Source: CAIUGU01 sp965279735 (lineage in GTDB: Bacteria; Pseudomonadota; Gammaproteobacteria; Steroidobacterales; Steroidobacteraceae). From it: 64,000 bases of DNA. The notes beneath the pieces were generated by a model. That model was not told the origin of the DNA and made no database searches. It worked only from the letters and a program-made list of their open reading frames with translations. Location of the stretch: the NCBI GenBank assembly GCA_965279735.1, contig OZ257260.1, forward strand, positions 3,596,001 to 3,660,000. The letters are read 5' to 3'. This document shows positions 27,399 to 35,581 of the stretch, piece after piece. Within the stretch, counting starts at the first letter, position 1. Every line of letters begins with the position of its first letter. The position numbers and the translations under genes are program-made.

Positions 27399-27542
27399 CT
27401 AGCCGAAGCGGCCCTGTCTGAGCTGGCGTTTGAGCGATGCAACCTGCAGGCGGAGCTGTTCGTTTTCCGCCTTTGAACTGCTCAGGCGCACGCCGATGTA
27501 GACGAGGAGGCCGGCCAGGCTCGCGATAGTGCTGATGATCAT
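27399..27542 (-). CDS. 47-residue membrane protein with coiled coil
   Basis: A small frame: MIISTIASLAGLLVYIGVRL forms a transmembrane helix (residues 1-20), then a charged heptad-like segment (KAENEQLRLQVASLKRQL) and a basic tail. A GAGGA Shine-Dalgarno lies 6 nt before ATG 27542, which supports it as a real gene. It lies upstream of the glycosyltransferase on the same strand (36 bp gap), so possibly co-transcribed. Resembles small division/assembly scaffolds only in general shape; function unknown. Confidence 0.6.
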   Translation of the reverse strand: MIISTIASLAGLLVYIGVRLSSSKAENEQLRLQVASLKRQLRQGRFG

Positions 27543-27726
27543 GTGTGTCCTCGCCGGCGGCCAATAGCCGGATGGAGACTACCCGATCTGGCCCTTCGCC
27601 GTACGCCTAATCTCGGGCGATAAGGACTCGCCGATGGACTCGCGAATGGACTGTTGGGGCAATAAGGCGCACCCTTCGCGGCTAACCCGTGCCAGGGGCA
27701 TGACAGACAGGTTTCAGGAGGCATAC

Positions 27727-27942
27727 ATGAACTGGGATATTGCAGCGGCGAACTGGAAGCAGTTCCGCGGAACGGTAAAGGCGCGTTGGGGCAAGTTGTC
27801 CGACGAGCACCTCGAAGGCATTGCAGGCCAGCGCGAACAATTGCTGGTGAAGATCACGGAGACTTACGATATCGCCCGTGCCGATGCGCAGCGGGAGCTC
27901 AAGGCTTTCGAAGAGCGCAACAAGAACTATCGTCCGAAGTAA
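27727..27942 (+). CDS. CsbD-like stress-response protein
   Basis: 71 residues from ATG 27727, which has a strong AGGAGG 5 nt upstream. The CsbD signature is seen in MNWDIAAANWKQFRGTVKAR and WGKLSDEHLEGIAGQREQL. CsbD-family proteins are abundant small hydrophilic proteins induced by general stress in several bacteria; the molecular role is not known. Followed 34 bp later by a TfoX-N protein. Confidence 0.9.
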   Translation: MNWDIAAANWKQFRGTVKARWGKLSDEHLEGIAGQREQLLVKITETYDIARADAQRELKAFEERNKNYRPK

Positions 27943-27976
27943 TTCCCCCGGGTTCTGATTGCGAGGTGAGAGGCCC

Positions 27977-28378
27977 ATGGCAGTCTCAGCCGACTATCTC
28001 GCTTACATCCTCGACCAGCTAGCCTCCTTCTCGCGGGTCACGGCGCGCCGCATGTTTGGCGGCGCCGGCCTCTACGCCGACGGATTCTTCTTCGCCCTGA
28101 TCGAAGACACCCTGTACTTCAAGGTCGACGATTCGAACCGTCAGGACTTCGAGTCGCGTGGCTGTAAACGCTTCGAGTTCGTCATGGAAAAGGGAGGCAC
28201 ACGCACCGTCTCCATGAGCTACTACCAAGTGCCGGAAGAAGTCATCGAGGATCCCGATGAGCTCCGGATCTGGGCGCGCAAAGCACTGGCAGTTGCGATG
28301 GCGGCGAATGCGGCTAAGACCAGGCCAAAGGTCACTAATAAGAAAGTCAGCAAGAAGCGGGTTGTGAAGAAGCGATAG
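27977..28378 (+). CDS. TfoX N-terminal domain protein
   Basis: 133 residues from ATG 27977 (GAGAGG about 4-9 nt upstream). Residues 1-105 match the TfoX/Sxy N-terminal domain: RRMFGGAGLYADGFFFALI, LYFKVDD, and SYYQVPEEVIEDPDEL. The C-terminus is a lysine/arginine-rich tail (about 110-133). The TfoX C-terminal domain is absent, which is common for this size class. Full-length Sxy activates competence genes with CRP; a role for the N-terminal-only forms is not established. Confidence 0.9.
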   Translation: MAVSADYLAYILDQLASFSRVTARRMFGGAGLYADGFFFALIEDTLYFKVDDSNRQDFESRGCKRFEFVMEKGGTRTVSMSYYQVPEEVIEDPDELRIWARKALAVAMAANAAKTRPKVTNKKVSKKRVVKKR

Positions 28379-28500
28379 AAAACCGCTTGCGGGCTCGCGA
28401 GACCTGGGCGTAGGATCGAATCGAATGAAACGTGCAGCCACATCGATTATGCAGATGACCACCGATGGGAGGTGGGCTGCCTGATCGTGCGCGTTTCAAG

Positions 28501-28555
28501 GGCAGTTCGTTAATAACGCGACTGCCTTGACTTGAACACCCTGGAAGGCAGTCGC
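28501..28555 (+). promoter_or_regulatory. Two mutually exclusive leader hairpins before yhhY
   Basis: A perfect 11-bp inverted repeat (28518-28528 with 28545-28555) is followed by a short T-run ending at 28569, before the ATG at 28576. An upstream GGCAGT (28501-28506) can instead pair with ACTGCC (28521-28526) inside the first arm. The two structures exclude each other, an attenuator-like layout. The T-run is short and not directly after the stem, so termination is unproven. Confidence 0.45.
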
Positions 28556-28575
28556 CTTACCGGGGTTTTTCATTC

Positions 28576-29076
28576 ATGGATGCCAAGAATCTGCGGATCA
28601 GAAGTATCGAGCCTGAGGACTACCAGGCTCTGCATGCATTGCACACCCAGCCCGGAGTGATCCGGGGAACGATGCAGCTGCCATTTGCTTCCATCGAGAC
28701 CTGGCGAAAGCGCGGACTCGAAAGACCCGATAGTCATCGCGTATTGCTTGCCTGTATGGAACAGGAGGTAGTGGGATGTCTCGGGCTTTCAATTCCCGTA
28801 TCACCACGGCGAAGGCATGTGGGGGAGATCGGACTGGTTGTCCACGATGAGTGGTGCGGACGCGGAATAGGGACCGCGTTGTTACATGCTGCTGTCGAAC
28901 TTGCCGATCGCTGGCTCAACCTCACTCGGCTTGAGCTTTCCGTCTACGTCGACAATGTTCCCGCCATCGCGCTGTACAAGAAGTTCGGTTTCAAGGAGGA
29001 GGGCAGGTTGGAGCGATACGCATTTCGCGATGGCGAATACGTCGATGCATTTGCGATGGCGAGGGTTCGGAGATGA
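28576..29076 (+). CDS. yhhY: YhhY-like L-amino acid N-acetyltransferase (GNAT)
   Basis: 166 residues aligning over the whole length with what I recall of E. coli YhhY: RIRSIEPEDYQALHALHTQP at the start, SPRRRHVGEIGLVVHDEW, the acetyl-CoA loop GRGIGTALL, and a YKKFGFKEEGRLERYAFRDG plus EYVDAFAMARV C-terminus. It would acetylate amino acids or analogues and can confer resistance to toxic ones. The 197-nt leader carries a strong inverted repeat. It ends 129 bp before the SOS-boxed HNH gene. Confidence 0.88.
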   Translation: MDAKNLRIRSIEPEDYQALHALHTQPGVIRGTMQLPFASIETWRKRGLERPDSHRVLLACMEQEVVGCLGLSIPVSPRRRHVGEIGLVVHDEWCGRGIGTALLHAAVELADRWLNLTRLELSVYVDNVPAIALYKKFGFKEEGRLERYAFRDGEYVDAFAMARVRR

Positions 29077-29143
29077 TGCGTCCACGCTGAAAAATCGCTT
29101 TGCATTTCTCATCAAAATTGCAGAAAACATCGAGAAATACAGC

Positions 29144-29171
29144 TTGATTCGTAGGCTCGAAGGAGTACGAT
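29144..29171 (+). promoter_or_regulatory. Putative sigma-70 promoter of the HNH gene
   Basis: TTGATT (29144-29149), a 16-bp spacer, and TACGAT (29166-29171). The -10 overlaps the first base of the LexA box, an arrangement that suits repression. Confidence 0.45.
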
Positions 29172-29190
29172 ACTGTCTTAATAAACAGTA
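29171..29190 (+). promoter_or_regulatory. LexA (SOS) box
   Basis: TACTGT-CTTAATAA-ACAGTA is a perfect inverted repeat that fits the gammaproteobacterial LexA consensus CTGT-N8-ACAG with both flanking TA pairs. It lies 15 bp before the ATG at 29206, just upstream of the GAGGA Shine-Dalgarno. Confidence 0.75.
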
Positions 29191-29205
29191 CCCGAGGAGA
29201 CCCGC

Positions 29206-30585
29206 ATGGACGGCAGCTTTCCCACTGTTCCGCGCTCCCTCATCGATCTCGAGTCCGAGATCACGACGCTGGCCGGTCACCTCAATGCCGGCACACATCG
29301 CTGGCTGGTCCTCATCGCCGAGTTCGATACCCGCAAAGGCTGGAATGGCGTAGGCGTTCAGTCCTGTGCACATTGGCTGAACTTCAAATGCGGGATCGAT
29401 CTGGGTGCCGCTCGCGAGAAGGTACGGGTCGCTCATGCGTTGGAAGCGTTGCCGAAGATTTCGGAAGCAATGGCTTTGGGTCAGTTGAGCTACGCGAAGG
29501 TCCGTGCACTCACTCGAGTCGCCTGTGCAGGAACCGAAGACTACCTGCTGTCGATCGCCCTCCACGGCACCGCGCACCATGTCGAGAACACGGTCCGTCA
29601 TTTCCGTCGAGCCAAGGAAGCCGAGGAGCTGTCTCGGGAAACCGAACAGCAGATCAACCGTTGCTTGAGCTATTCGTTCGATGACGATGGCTCGTTGATC
29701 CTGAAAGGACGTCTTCACGCTGAAACGGGGGCACTGGTTTTTAAGGCATTGCAGTTCGCGATGGAAAGTCTGGATGACTCCCCTTCGAATGAGCTGGATA
29801 AGTCTTCGGACAGCGAATCGGAAGTTTCCGCGGAAACGTCAACTTTTTCTGAACTGACTCCGCGGATGAAACGTGCCGACGCATTGGTCCTGATGGCCGA
29901 GAGCTTCCTGGCGAATGGACCCAAGGAACTGAGTGGCGGTGATCGACATCAAGTTGTCATCCACATTGCCGCGGAAACGCTCCAACACAAAGAAGCCGGC
30001 TGCTGCGAGATCGAGGACGGCCCTTCCATTGCTGCCGAGACCGCTAGACGCATCACCTGCGATGCCAGTCTGGTTCCTCTCATCGAGAATGAGGACGGCG
30101 AACCGCTCGATATCGGCCGAAAGACCCGTTCCATCCCTCCTGCACTGAAGCGTGCGCTCAAAGCCCGGGACAAAGGCTGCCGTTTCCCCGGCTGCACGAA
30201 CACTAAATACGTCGATGCCCACCACATTCATCACTGGGCCGATGGTGGCGAGACCAAAGCCAACAATCTCCTCTCCCTCTGCCGCTTCCATCATCGTCTG
30301 GTCCATGAAGGTGGCATCACTATCCAACGTCTCGACGATGGCGCAGTGCGATTCGTAAAGCCGGATGGGAAATGCTTCGACAGCGTCGTCCCCGGCCACA
30401 CCAGCGACTGGACACAACTCCCCGCCAGCAACGATCAGCACGACCTCCACATCGACAGAAAGACTGCGATCACCCGCTGGCAAGGCGAACGGATGAACTA
30501 TGGGCTGGGGATTGAGGTGTTGTTGCAGAAGTGGAGGAAGGGGAAGGGAGTTTCGGGTGGAAAGTCGGGAAGTTCGCAAGGTTAG
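29206..30585 (+). CDS. DUF222 / HNH endonuclease protein (13E12-repeat type)
   Basis: 459 residues. The N-terminal DUF222 region is recognised from LEAEITRLAGHLNAG-like sequence (here ESEITTLAGHLNAGTHRWL), SCAHWLNFKCGIDLGAAREK and LSYAKVRALTRVA. The C-terminal HNH nuclease motif has zinc/metal residues in CRFPGCTNTKYVDAHH (from Cys325; His339/His340) and then NLLSLCRFHHRLVHEGG. These proteins are multicopy in actinobacteria and some proteobacteria and are presumed DNA endonucleases of unknown target. The perfect LexA box in front suggests DNA-damage induction. It has a good Shine-Dalgarno (GAGGA) and is intact. Confidence 0.92.
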   Translation: MDGSFPTVPRSLIDLESEITTLAGHLNAGTHRWLVLIAEFDTRKGWNGVGVQSCAHWLNFKCGIDLGAAREKVRVAHALEALPKISEAMALGQLSYAKVRALTRVACAGTEDYLLSIALHGTAHHVENTVRHFRRAKEAEELSRETEQQINRCLSYSFDDDGSLILKGRLHAETGALVFKALQFAMESLDDSPSNELDKSSDSESEVSAETSTFSELTPRMKRADALVLMAESFLANGPKELSGGDRHQVVIHIAAETLQHKEAGCCEIEDGPSIAAETARRITCDASLVPLIENEDGEPLDIGRKTRSIPPALKRALKARDKGCRFPGCTNTKYVDAHHIHHWADGGETKANNLLSLCRFHHRLVHEGGITIQRLDDGAVRFVKPDGKCFDSVVPGHTSDWTQLPASNDQHDLHIDRKTAITRWQGERMNYGLGIEVLLQKWRKGKGVSGGKSGSSQG

Positions 30586-30663
30586 GAACGATGAGCAACG
30601 GTCCGGAGCATTTTTGTCGGATCCGCAGTTGCTGCCTAAGCGTCTCTCAGGCAGATTAAACAG

Positions 30664-31509
30664 ATGATTTTAGTCTTCGATCAAGCGGCGATCCGACCTA
30701 TCTATGGTCGTCCCATAAAATTGGGACCAAAGATAATTCTCGCAATCTGTGTCATGTGGTCCGCTACCTCAGCGGCATTGGAGCTTTCGGCTCGTCAGCT
30801 TCCGCAAAACGGTTTCGAGATCGTATTAAAGAACGGCTTTTCTTTAAGTGAGAGGGATGCTCAGGCATATGTAGCCAGCGCAGCACTGACTTTGTGTAAA
30901 GGCCTGGTACCAGTACCCGGAAAGTATCATTTTGAGTCCCATGAGGCCTTGGTAGCCGGCACGCTGCGTGAAGACATGGCGCCTTTTACATTCACGCAGG
31001 AAGTAACGTGCATAGCTAGCTCAAATGCTCGAGAAGAGCCCGCGCGCTTGCCAACTATTTCTTCCGCAGAAGAAGAGAAGCGGATTCGAGACGACATTGA
31101 AGAGAAATCAGAAGCGTACTTTCATTCACTGGCGGCTAGCCGCTTTGATGAAGCGTATTCCCAGCTCCTCGAATCAGCCATAGACAAGGACAAGGCAACT
31201 TGGACCCGAGATGCGCAAACCTTTCAGCTACTAGCTGGAGAACCGCTGTCTATCTCGATTGTAAAAATAACGATCTACGACAATCCAGCTGATGCACCGA
31301 ATCCTGGTCTATATGTTGCAGCGGATTTCTTGAACTCCTACAAGACCGTACCTTATCAATGCGGATACATCATGTGGTATCAGCCTGTGGGAGGTGGCTT
31401 TGGAATTACGCGAACAGAAATAGGTTACGTTACGGCGGTACAGCTAAAATCAATCCCGGAGGCGCAGAAGTCGGAGTTGAAGAAGAGGCTTAAATGTATT
31501 GCGCCATAG
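30664..31509 (+). CDS. Exported protein of unknown function, DUF4019-like C-terminal half
   Basis: 281 residues. The N-terminus carries a hydrophobic stretch (about 24-38, KIILAICVMWSATSAAL) that looks like a signal peptide after an unusually long leader, so the true start may lie further in. Residues about 145-265 (YFHSLAASRFDEAYSQL, then the strand pattern to EIGYVTAVQL) resemble DUF4019, a family of small periplasmic NTF2-like domains. By eye its base composition is clearly AT-richer than the neighbours and codon choice differs (more ATA, TTA, AAA), suggesting recent acquisition. Function unknown. Confidence 0.7.
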   Translation: MILVFDQAAIRPIYGRPIKLGPKIILAICVMWSATSAALELSARQLPQNGFEIVLKNGFSLSERDAQAYVASAALTLCKGLVPVPGKYHFESHEALVAGTLREDMAPFTFTQEVTCIASSNAREEPARLPTISSAEEEKRIRDDIEEKSEAYFHSLAASRFDEAYSQLLESAIDKDKATWTRDAQTFQLLAGEPLSISIVKITIYDNPADAPNPGLYVAADFLNSYKTVPYQCGYIMWYQPVGGGFGITRTEIGYVTAVQLKSIPEAQKSELKKRLKCIAP

Positions 31510-31655
31510 CAAGCAACTGGCGCGTAGCCGTGATTCATAGAGTGATGACACAGAGACTGACAGTGCGGGCATTCCCGGTTTAGTCTTTGAGAATACTTCC
31601 ATCCTCTAACCGTGCAGTATGGAAGTCTGATCTTCCAAGGTTGAGGATAGCTTTA

Positions 31656-32099
31656 GTGACCACCATTCAAATCCACTTCGCCGAATCAGACGCCCAACTC
31701 GCGGCAATTGCCCCTGTTCTCCTCCAGCTCCGCCCTGCCTTTACCAAAGACACACTGATTGCGCAGATCAAGGAGCAGCAGAAAGACGGCTACCGGATTG
31801 CGTATGCTGAATCGGGCGGAGAGGTTTTGTGCGTTGCGGGGTTCGTGTTTGGGACTAAGCTTTCTTGGGGCAAGAGCATCTATATTGATGACCTGGTGAC
31901 GGCAGAGCAGCATCGCTCCACGGGTGCAGGTGCCGCGCTTATTGAATGGATCAAGACCTACGCCCGTGAGTCAGGCTGTCAGCAATTGCACCTGGATTCC
32001 GGGGTGCATAGATTCGGCGCACACAAGTTTTATTTGCGGCACGGCTTCAATATTGAAGCCCACCATTTCTGCATCCGGGATCTGTCGAAGACGAAATAA
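31656..32099 (+). CDS. GNAT-family N-acetyltransferase
   Basis: 147 residues from GTG 31656, which has GAGGA about 9 nt upstream; a TTG at 31587 would add 23 unlikely residues. The GNAT fold is seen in SIYIDDLVTAEQHRSTGAGAALIEWI, where the acetyl-CoA loop reads RSTGAGAAL, and in the HKFYLRHGFNIEAHHF C-terminal strand. Substrate unknown. It is followed 21 bp later by the carboxylesterase. Confidence 0.88.
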   Translation: MTTIQIHFAESDAQLAAIAPVLLQLRPAFTKDTLIAQIKEQQKDGYRIAYAESGGEVLCVAGFVFGTKLSWGKSIYIDDLVTAEQHRSTGAGAALIEWIKTYARESGCQQLHLDSGVHRFGAHKFYLRHGFNIEAHHFCIRDLSKTK

Positions 32100-32120
32100 T
32101 AAACTGAAGGGGAAAAAAGA

Positions 32121-33725
32121 ATGACGCGCACGACCAGTCGCAGGGACTTCGTCAGGAACACATCGCTTTTGCTTGCCGCGGCTCATACCGCACCGTGGCT
32201 GAGCCTCGCGGAAGCTGCTGACGCTGAACAAGTGATTGTGGATACCTCGGCTGGCAAAGTCCGCGGGCTTTTGAACCAGGACATCAGGACGTTCAAAGGG
32301 ATTCCGTACGGCGCGTCGACGGCAGGAAAGAACCGCTTCATGCCGCCGGTCAAAGTGACGCCCTGGACTACTACCCGCGACGCGTTTGCCTATGGCCCGA
32401 GTTCTCCGCAGGCCGCGCTGCCGAATGGATCTCCGCGAGAAGGTGAAGACTGTCTCGTGCTGAATGTATTCACTCCCGGGTTGAACGACGGGCACAAGCG
32501 ACCGGTGATGGTCTGGCTGCACGGCGGTGGGTTTTCTACAGGCTCCGGTTCGACGCCGATTCTCGATGGCACCAGCCTCGCTCACACCGGCGATGTCGTG
32601 GTGGTGACGCTCAATCATCGGCTCAATGTCTTCGGCTTCACCTATCTCGCAGACGCGGTAGGTCCGGACTTTGCGCTCTCCGGTGGCGTCGGCATGCTGG
32701 ATATCGTCGTGGCGCTTGAATGGGTGCGCGACAACATAGAAAGATTCGGCGGTGATCCGAATCTGGTGACGATCTTCGGCCAGTCAGGCGGTGGACGGAA
32801 GGTTGCGACGCTGATGGCCATGCCTGGCGCGAAGGGTTTATTCCATCGCGCGATCATCGAAAGCGGCGCTGTATTGAAATTGACGACGCCGGAAGACGGG
32901 AACAAAGCGACTGCGCTGCTGCTTGCCGAGTTGGGGCTGAAGCCGTCGCAAGCTCGCGAGCTGCAGAATGTGCCGATTGAGAAATTGACCGCTGCGAACG
33001 CTGCCGTGAATGACAAGTTCACGATGCGCGAACCGGGGATGACAGAGAACTCCCCAACCGTCGATGGCAAGACCTTCCCCGGTCATCCCTGGGAACCGGC
33101 GGCGCCAGCCCTTTCGGCCAACATTCCCTTGCTGATCGGCTATGCGCGCACAGAAGAGACTTGGTACGACCGCCCGACGCCGCAAACGCTGGCTCTTGAT
33201 GAAGCAGGTCTGAAGGATCGGGTCGCCAAACGTTTGGGCAGCAATCCGGAACCCATCATCGAGGCTTTCCGCAAGGCGCATCCGGAAGCAACGCCTTGGG
33301 ATCTCTTCATCCTGATTGCCACCGACCATCCGCGCGGCACGTATTCTCGCGAGCTTGCCAAACGCAAGGCGGTTCAGGGCGGAGCGCCCGTATATCTCTA
33401 TCGGTTCGACTGGGAGACACCGGAGGGCGGCGGACACATGCGTTCGCCCCACACGATCGAGATCCCGTTCGTGTTCAACAACGTCAAGATTGCCGGTCCG
33501 TTGATCTCGAAGATGCCCGAGGCCTATGCTCTCGCCGAGAAAGTGAGCGCTTCATGGGTGGCGTTTGCCCGCACCGGAAATCCCAATACTCCGAAGCTGC
33601 CGAAATGGCCGGCCTATTCCGTGGCAACACGCGACACGATGCTCTTCAACAACGAGATCAAGGTCGAGAAGGATCCCGACCACGGGCCGCGGTTGGTGAT
33701 GGAGAAAGAGCTGAAGCTGGCTTGA
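32121..33725 (+). CDS. Type B carboxylesterase with Tat signal
   Basis: 534 residues. The N-terminus SRRDFVRNTSLLLAAAH is a twin-arginine signal. Type-B carboxylesterase signatures: GEDCLVLNVFTPG, WLHGGGFSTGSG (oxyanion hole), and nucleophile Ser222 in IFGQSGGGRK; the family norm is GESAGG, so the Gln and Gly are variants. The acidic residue and the catalytic His (HTIEIPFVF region) follow. It hydrolyses carboxylic esters in the periplasm; substrate unknown. Start ATG has AGGGGAAAAA just upstream. It converges with serC across 16 bp. Confidence 0.92.
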   Translation: MTRTTSRRDFVRNTSLLLAAAHTAPWLSLAEAADAEQVIVDTSAGKVRGLLNQDIRTFKGIPYGASTAGKNRFMPPVKVTPWTTTRDAFAYGPSSPQAALPNGSPREGEDCLVLNVFTPGLNDGHKRPVMVWLHGGGFSTGSGSTPILDGTSLAHTGDVVVVTLNHRLNVFGFTYLADAVGPDFALSGGVGMLDIVVALEWVRDNIERFGGDPNLVTIFGQSGGGRKVATLMAMPGAKGLFHRAIIESGAVLKLTTPEDGNKATALLLAELGLKPSQARELQNVPIEKLTAANAAVNDKFTMREPGMTENSPTVDGKTFPGHPWEPAAPALSANIPLLIGYARTEETWYDRPTPQTLALDEAGLKDRVAKRLGSNPEPIIEAFRKAHPEATPWDLFILIATDHPRGTYSRELAKRKAVQGGAPVYLYRFDWETPEGGGHMRSPHTIEIPFVFNNVKIAGPLISKMPEAYALAEKVSASWVAFARTGNPNTPKLPKWPAYSVATRDTMLFNNEIKVEKDPDHGPRLVMEKELKLA

Positions 33726-33741
33726 GCTGACGAAGCAGCGA

Positions 33742-34857
33742 CTACTTCCTGACTTCCTCGTACGCCCACTCGAGCCACGGCAGCAGCTTTTCGATGTCGG
33801 CTGTTTCAACCGTGGCACCGCACCAGAAGCGCAGGCCGGGTGGGGCGTCTTTATAGGCGCCGCAATCGTAGGCCGCTTTCTCTGCCTCGAGCAGCTTCAC
33901 GAGTTTCTTCACCTGATCGGGGGTGAGGTCGAGCGTGAAACACACGGAAGTGTTGGAGCGGTATTCCTGCTTGTCTGCCAGGAAGTGGATCCACGGATGC
34001 GAGGCGACAAACGCTTCGAACGCCGCGAGATTGTTTTCGCTGCGCTGGATGAGCGCAGGCAGTCCGCCGATCGACTTCGCCCAGGCGAGCGCGTCGAGGT
34101 AATCCTCGTTGGCCAGCATTGAGGGCGTGTTGATGGTCGAGCCTTCGAACACTTCCTCGAGCAGCTTGCCGCCTTTCGTCAGACGGAAGATCTTCGGCAG
34201 CGGCCACGATGGCTTGTAGCTTTCAAGACGCTGTACTGCGCGAGGTGACAACACGAGCACGCCATGCGCTGCTTCACCGCCGAGGACTTTCTGCCAGGAG
34301 AAGGTTACGACATCGAGCTTTGACCACGGCAGATCCATCGCGAAGACGGCGCTGGTGGCGTCGCACATCGTGAGGCCTTCGCGGTTGTCGGCAATCCAGT
34401 CACCGTTGGGTGTCTTCACTCCGCTCGTCGTGCCATTCCATGTGAACAGAATGTCGTGCGCCGGATTCGTCTGCGCGAGATCGGCGAGCCGGCCGTACTC
34501 CGCGCGGAAGATGCGGGTGTTCGGCAACTTGAGCTGCTTCTCGAGATCGGTCACCCAGCCTTCACCGAATGATTCCCAGCAGACGGCATCGACGGGACGC
34601 GCGCCAAGCATCGACCACATCGCCATCTCGAACGCGCCCGTATCCGACGCAGGCACGATTCCCACACGGTAGTCCGCTGGAATGCCAAGCACGGCCTTCG
34701 TTTCAGCGATCGATTTCGCGAGGCGGGCTTTGCCGAGGCCTGAACGATGCGAGCGGCCCAGGATGTCCGTGGGCAACTCCTTAAGCGAATAGCCCGGACG
34801 CTTGGCGCAGGGGCCGGACGAGAAATTGGGAACGTTGGGTTTGACGGTGGGTTTCAT
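33742..34857 (-). CDS. serC: Phosphoserine aminotransferase
   Basis: 371 residues from ATG 34857; a longer frame to 34947 adds 30 residues that are not part of the family. The sequence belongs to the SerC subtype with a 'PNFSSGPCAKRPGY' start and 'SHRSGLGKARLAKSI' rather than the E. coli subtype. PLP lysine lies in VVTFSWQKVLGGEAAHG. It makes 3-phosphoserine from 3-phosphohydroxypyruvate and glutamate, in serine biosynthesis. No serA or serB is adjacent. Confidence 0.95.
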   Translation of the reverse strand: MKPTVKPNVPNFSSGPCAKRPGYSLKELPTDILGRSHRSGLGKARLAKSIAETKAVLGIPADYRVGIVPASDTGAFEMAMWSMLGARPVDAVCWESFGEGWVTDLEKQLKLPNTRIFRAEYGRLADLAQTNPAHDILFTWNGTTSGVKTPNGDWIADNREGLTMCDATSAVFAMDLPWSKLDVVTFSWQKVLGGEAAHGVLVLSPRAVQRLESYKPSWPLPKIFRLTKGGKLLEEVFEGSTINTPSMLANEDYLDALAWAKSIGGLPALIQRSENNLAAFEAFVASHPWIHFLADKQEYRSNTSVCFTLDLTPDQVKKLVKLLEAEKAAYDCGAYKDAPPGLRFWCGATVETADIEKLLPWLEWAYEEVRK

Positions 34858-34879
34858 GAATGGACTACCAATCTGTCGG

Positions 34880-35581
34880 TTATTTGCCAAATAGTTGCGC
34901 GATATCAGCGGCGTCGAGCAGGCGCCATTGTCCCGAGGGCAGGTCACCCAGCGTCAGCCCCCCGACGCGGCTGCGATGCAAGGCTTCAACATGGTTGCCG
35001 ACGGCTGCGAACATGCGCCGCGCCTGATGATACCGCCCTTCGGTCAAGGTCACGCGTGCCTGCTTCGGGCCGACTACTTCCAGCGCCGCCGCCGCAAGCG
35101 GTGTTCGTTCGGATTCGAGCATCATCGAACCACTGCCGAAAATTGTACCTTCATCGCCGCGCAGATTGCGGGCGAGGGTGGCCTCGTAAACCTTTGAGAG
35201 CTGCGACTTCGGATGCACGATCTTGTGCAGCAAAGCGCCGTCATCGGTCATCAGCAGCAGGCCTGTCGTATCCCGGTCCAGTCGACCCACCGTCGCCACG
35301 ATCGGCGAGCGCAGACGAAAACGCGGTGGGAGCAGGTCATAGACAATGGACCCGGGATCAGTGGTCGAGCACGTATAGCCCACGGGCTTGTGCAGCATCA
35401 GCGTGAGTGGCGCCGGAGGATCCAGCGGCTCGCCATCGAAACGGATATCCGCGTGGACTACCTTGTCGTCGGTATAGAGAACCTCACCCTGCGGGTTCGT
35501 GAAGCGTCCTTCGCCGAAGAGCGTCGCGACATGCTTGCGGCTACCGTAACCGAGGTTCGCAATCAGCTTGACGAGTCTCAT
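34880..35581 (-). CDS. rsuA: 16S rRNA pseudouridine synthase, RsuA-like
   Basis: 233 residues. An N-terminal S4-like RNA-binding segment (MRLVKLIANLGYGSRKHVATL) precedes the catalytic domain with Asp in GRLDRDTTGLLLMTDDG, LMLHKPVGYTCS and the C-terminal EGRYHQARRMFAAVGNHV motif. RsuA modifies U516 of 16S rRNA; family members for 23S sites are close, so the exact target is moderate. Overlaps the rsmC-like gene upstream by 4 bp. Confidence 0.9.
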   Translation of the reverse strand: MRLVKLIANLGYGSRKHVATLFGEGRFTNPQGEVLYTDDKVVHADIRFDGEPLDPPAPLTLMLHKPVGYTCSTTDPGSIVYDLLPPRFRLRSPIVATVGRLDRDTTGLLLMTDDGALLHKIVHPKSQLSKVYEATLARNLRGDEGTIFGSGSMMLESERTPLAAAALEVVGPKQARVTLTEGRYHQARRMFAAVGNHVEALHRSRVGGLTLGDLPSGQWRLLDAADIAQLFGK

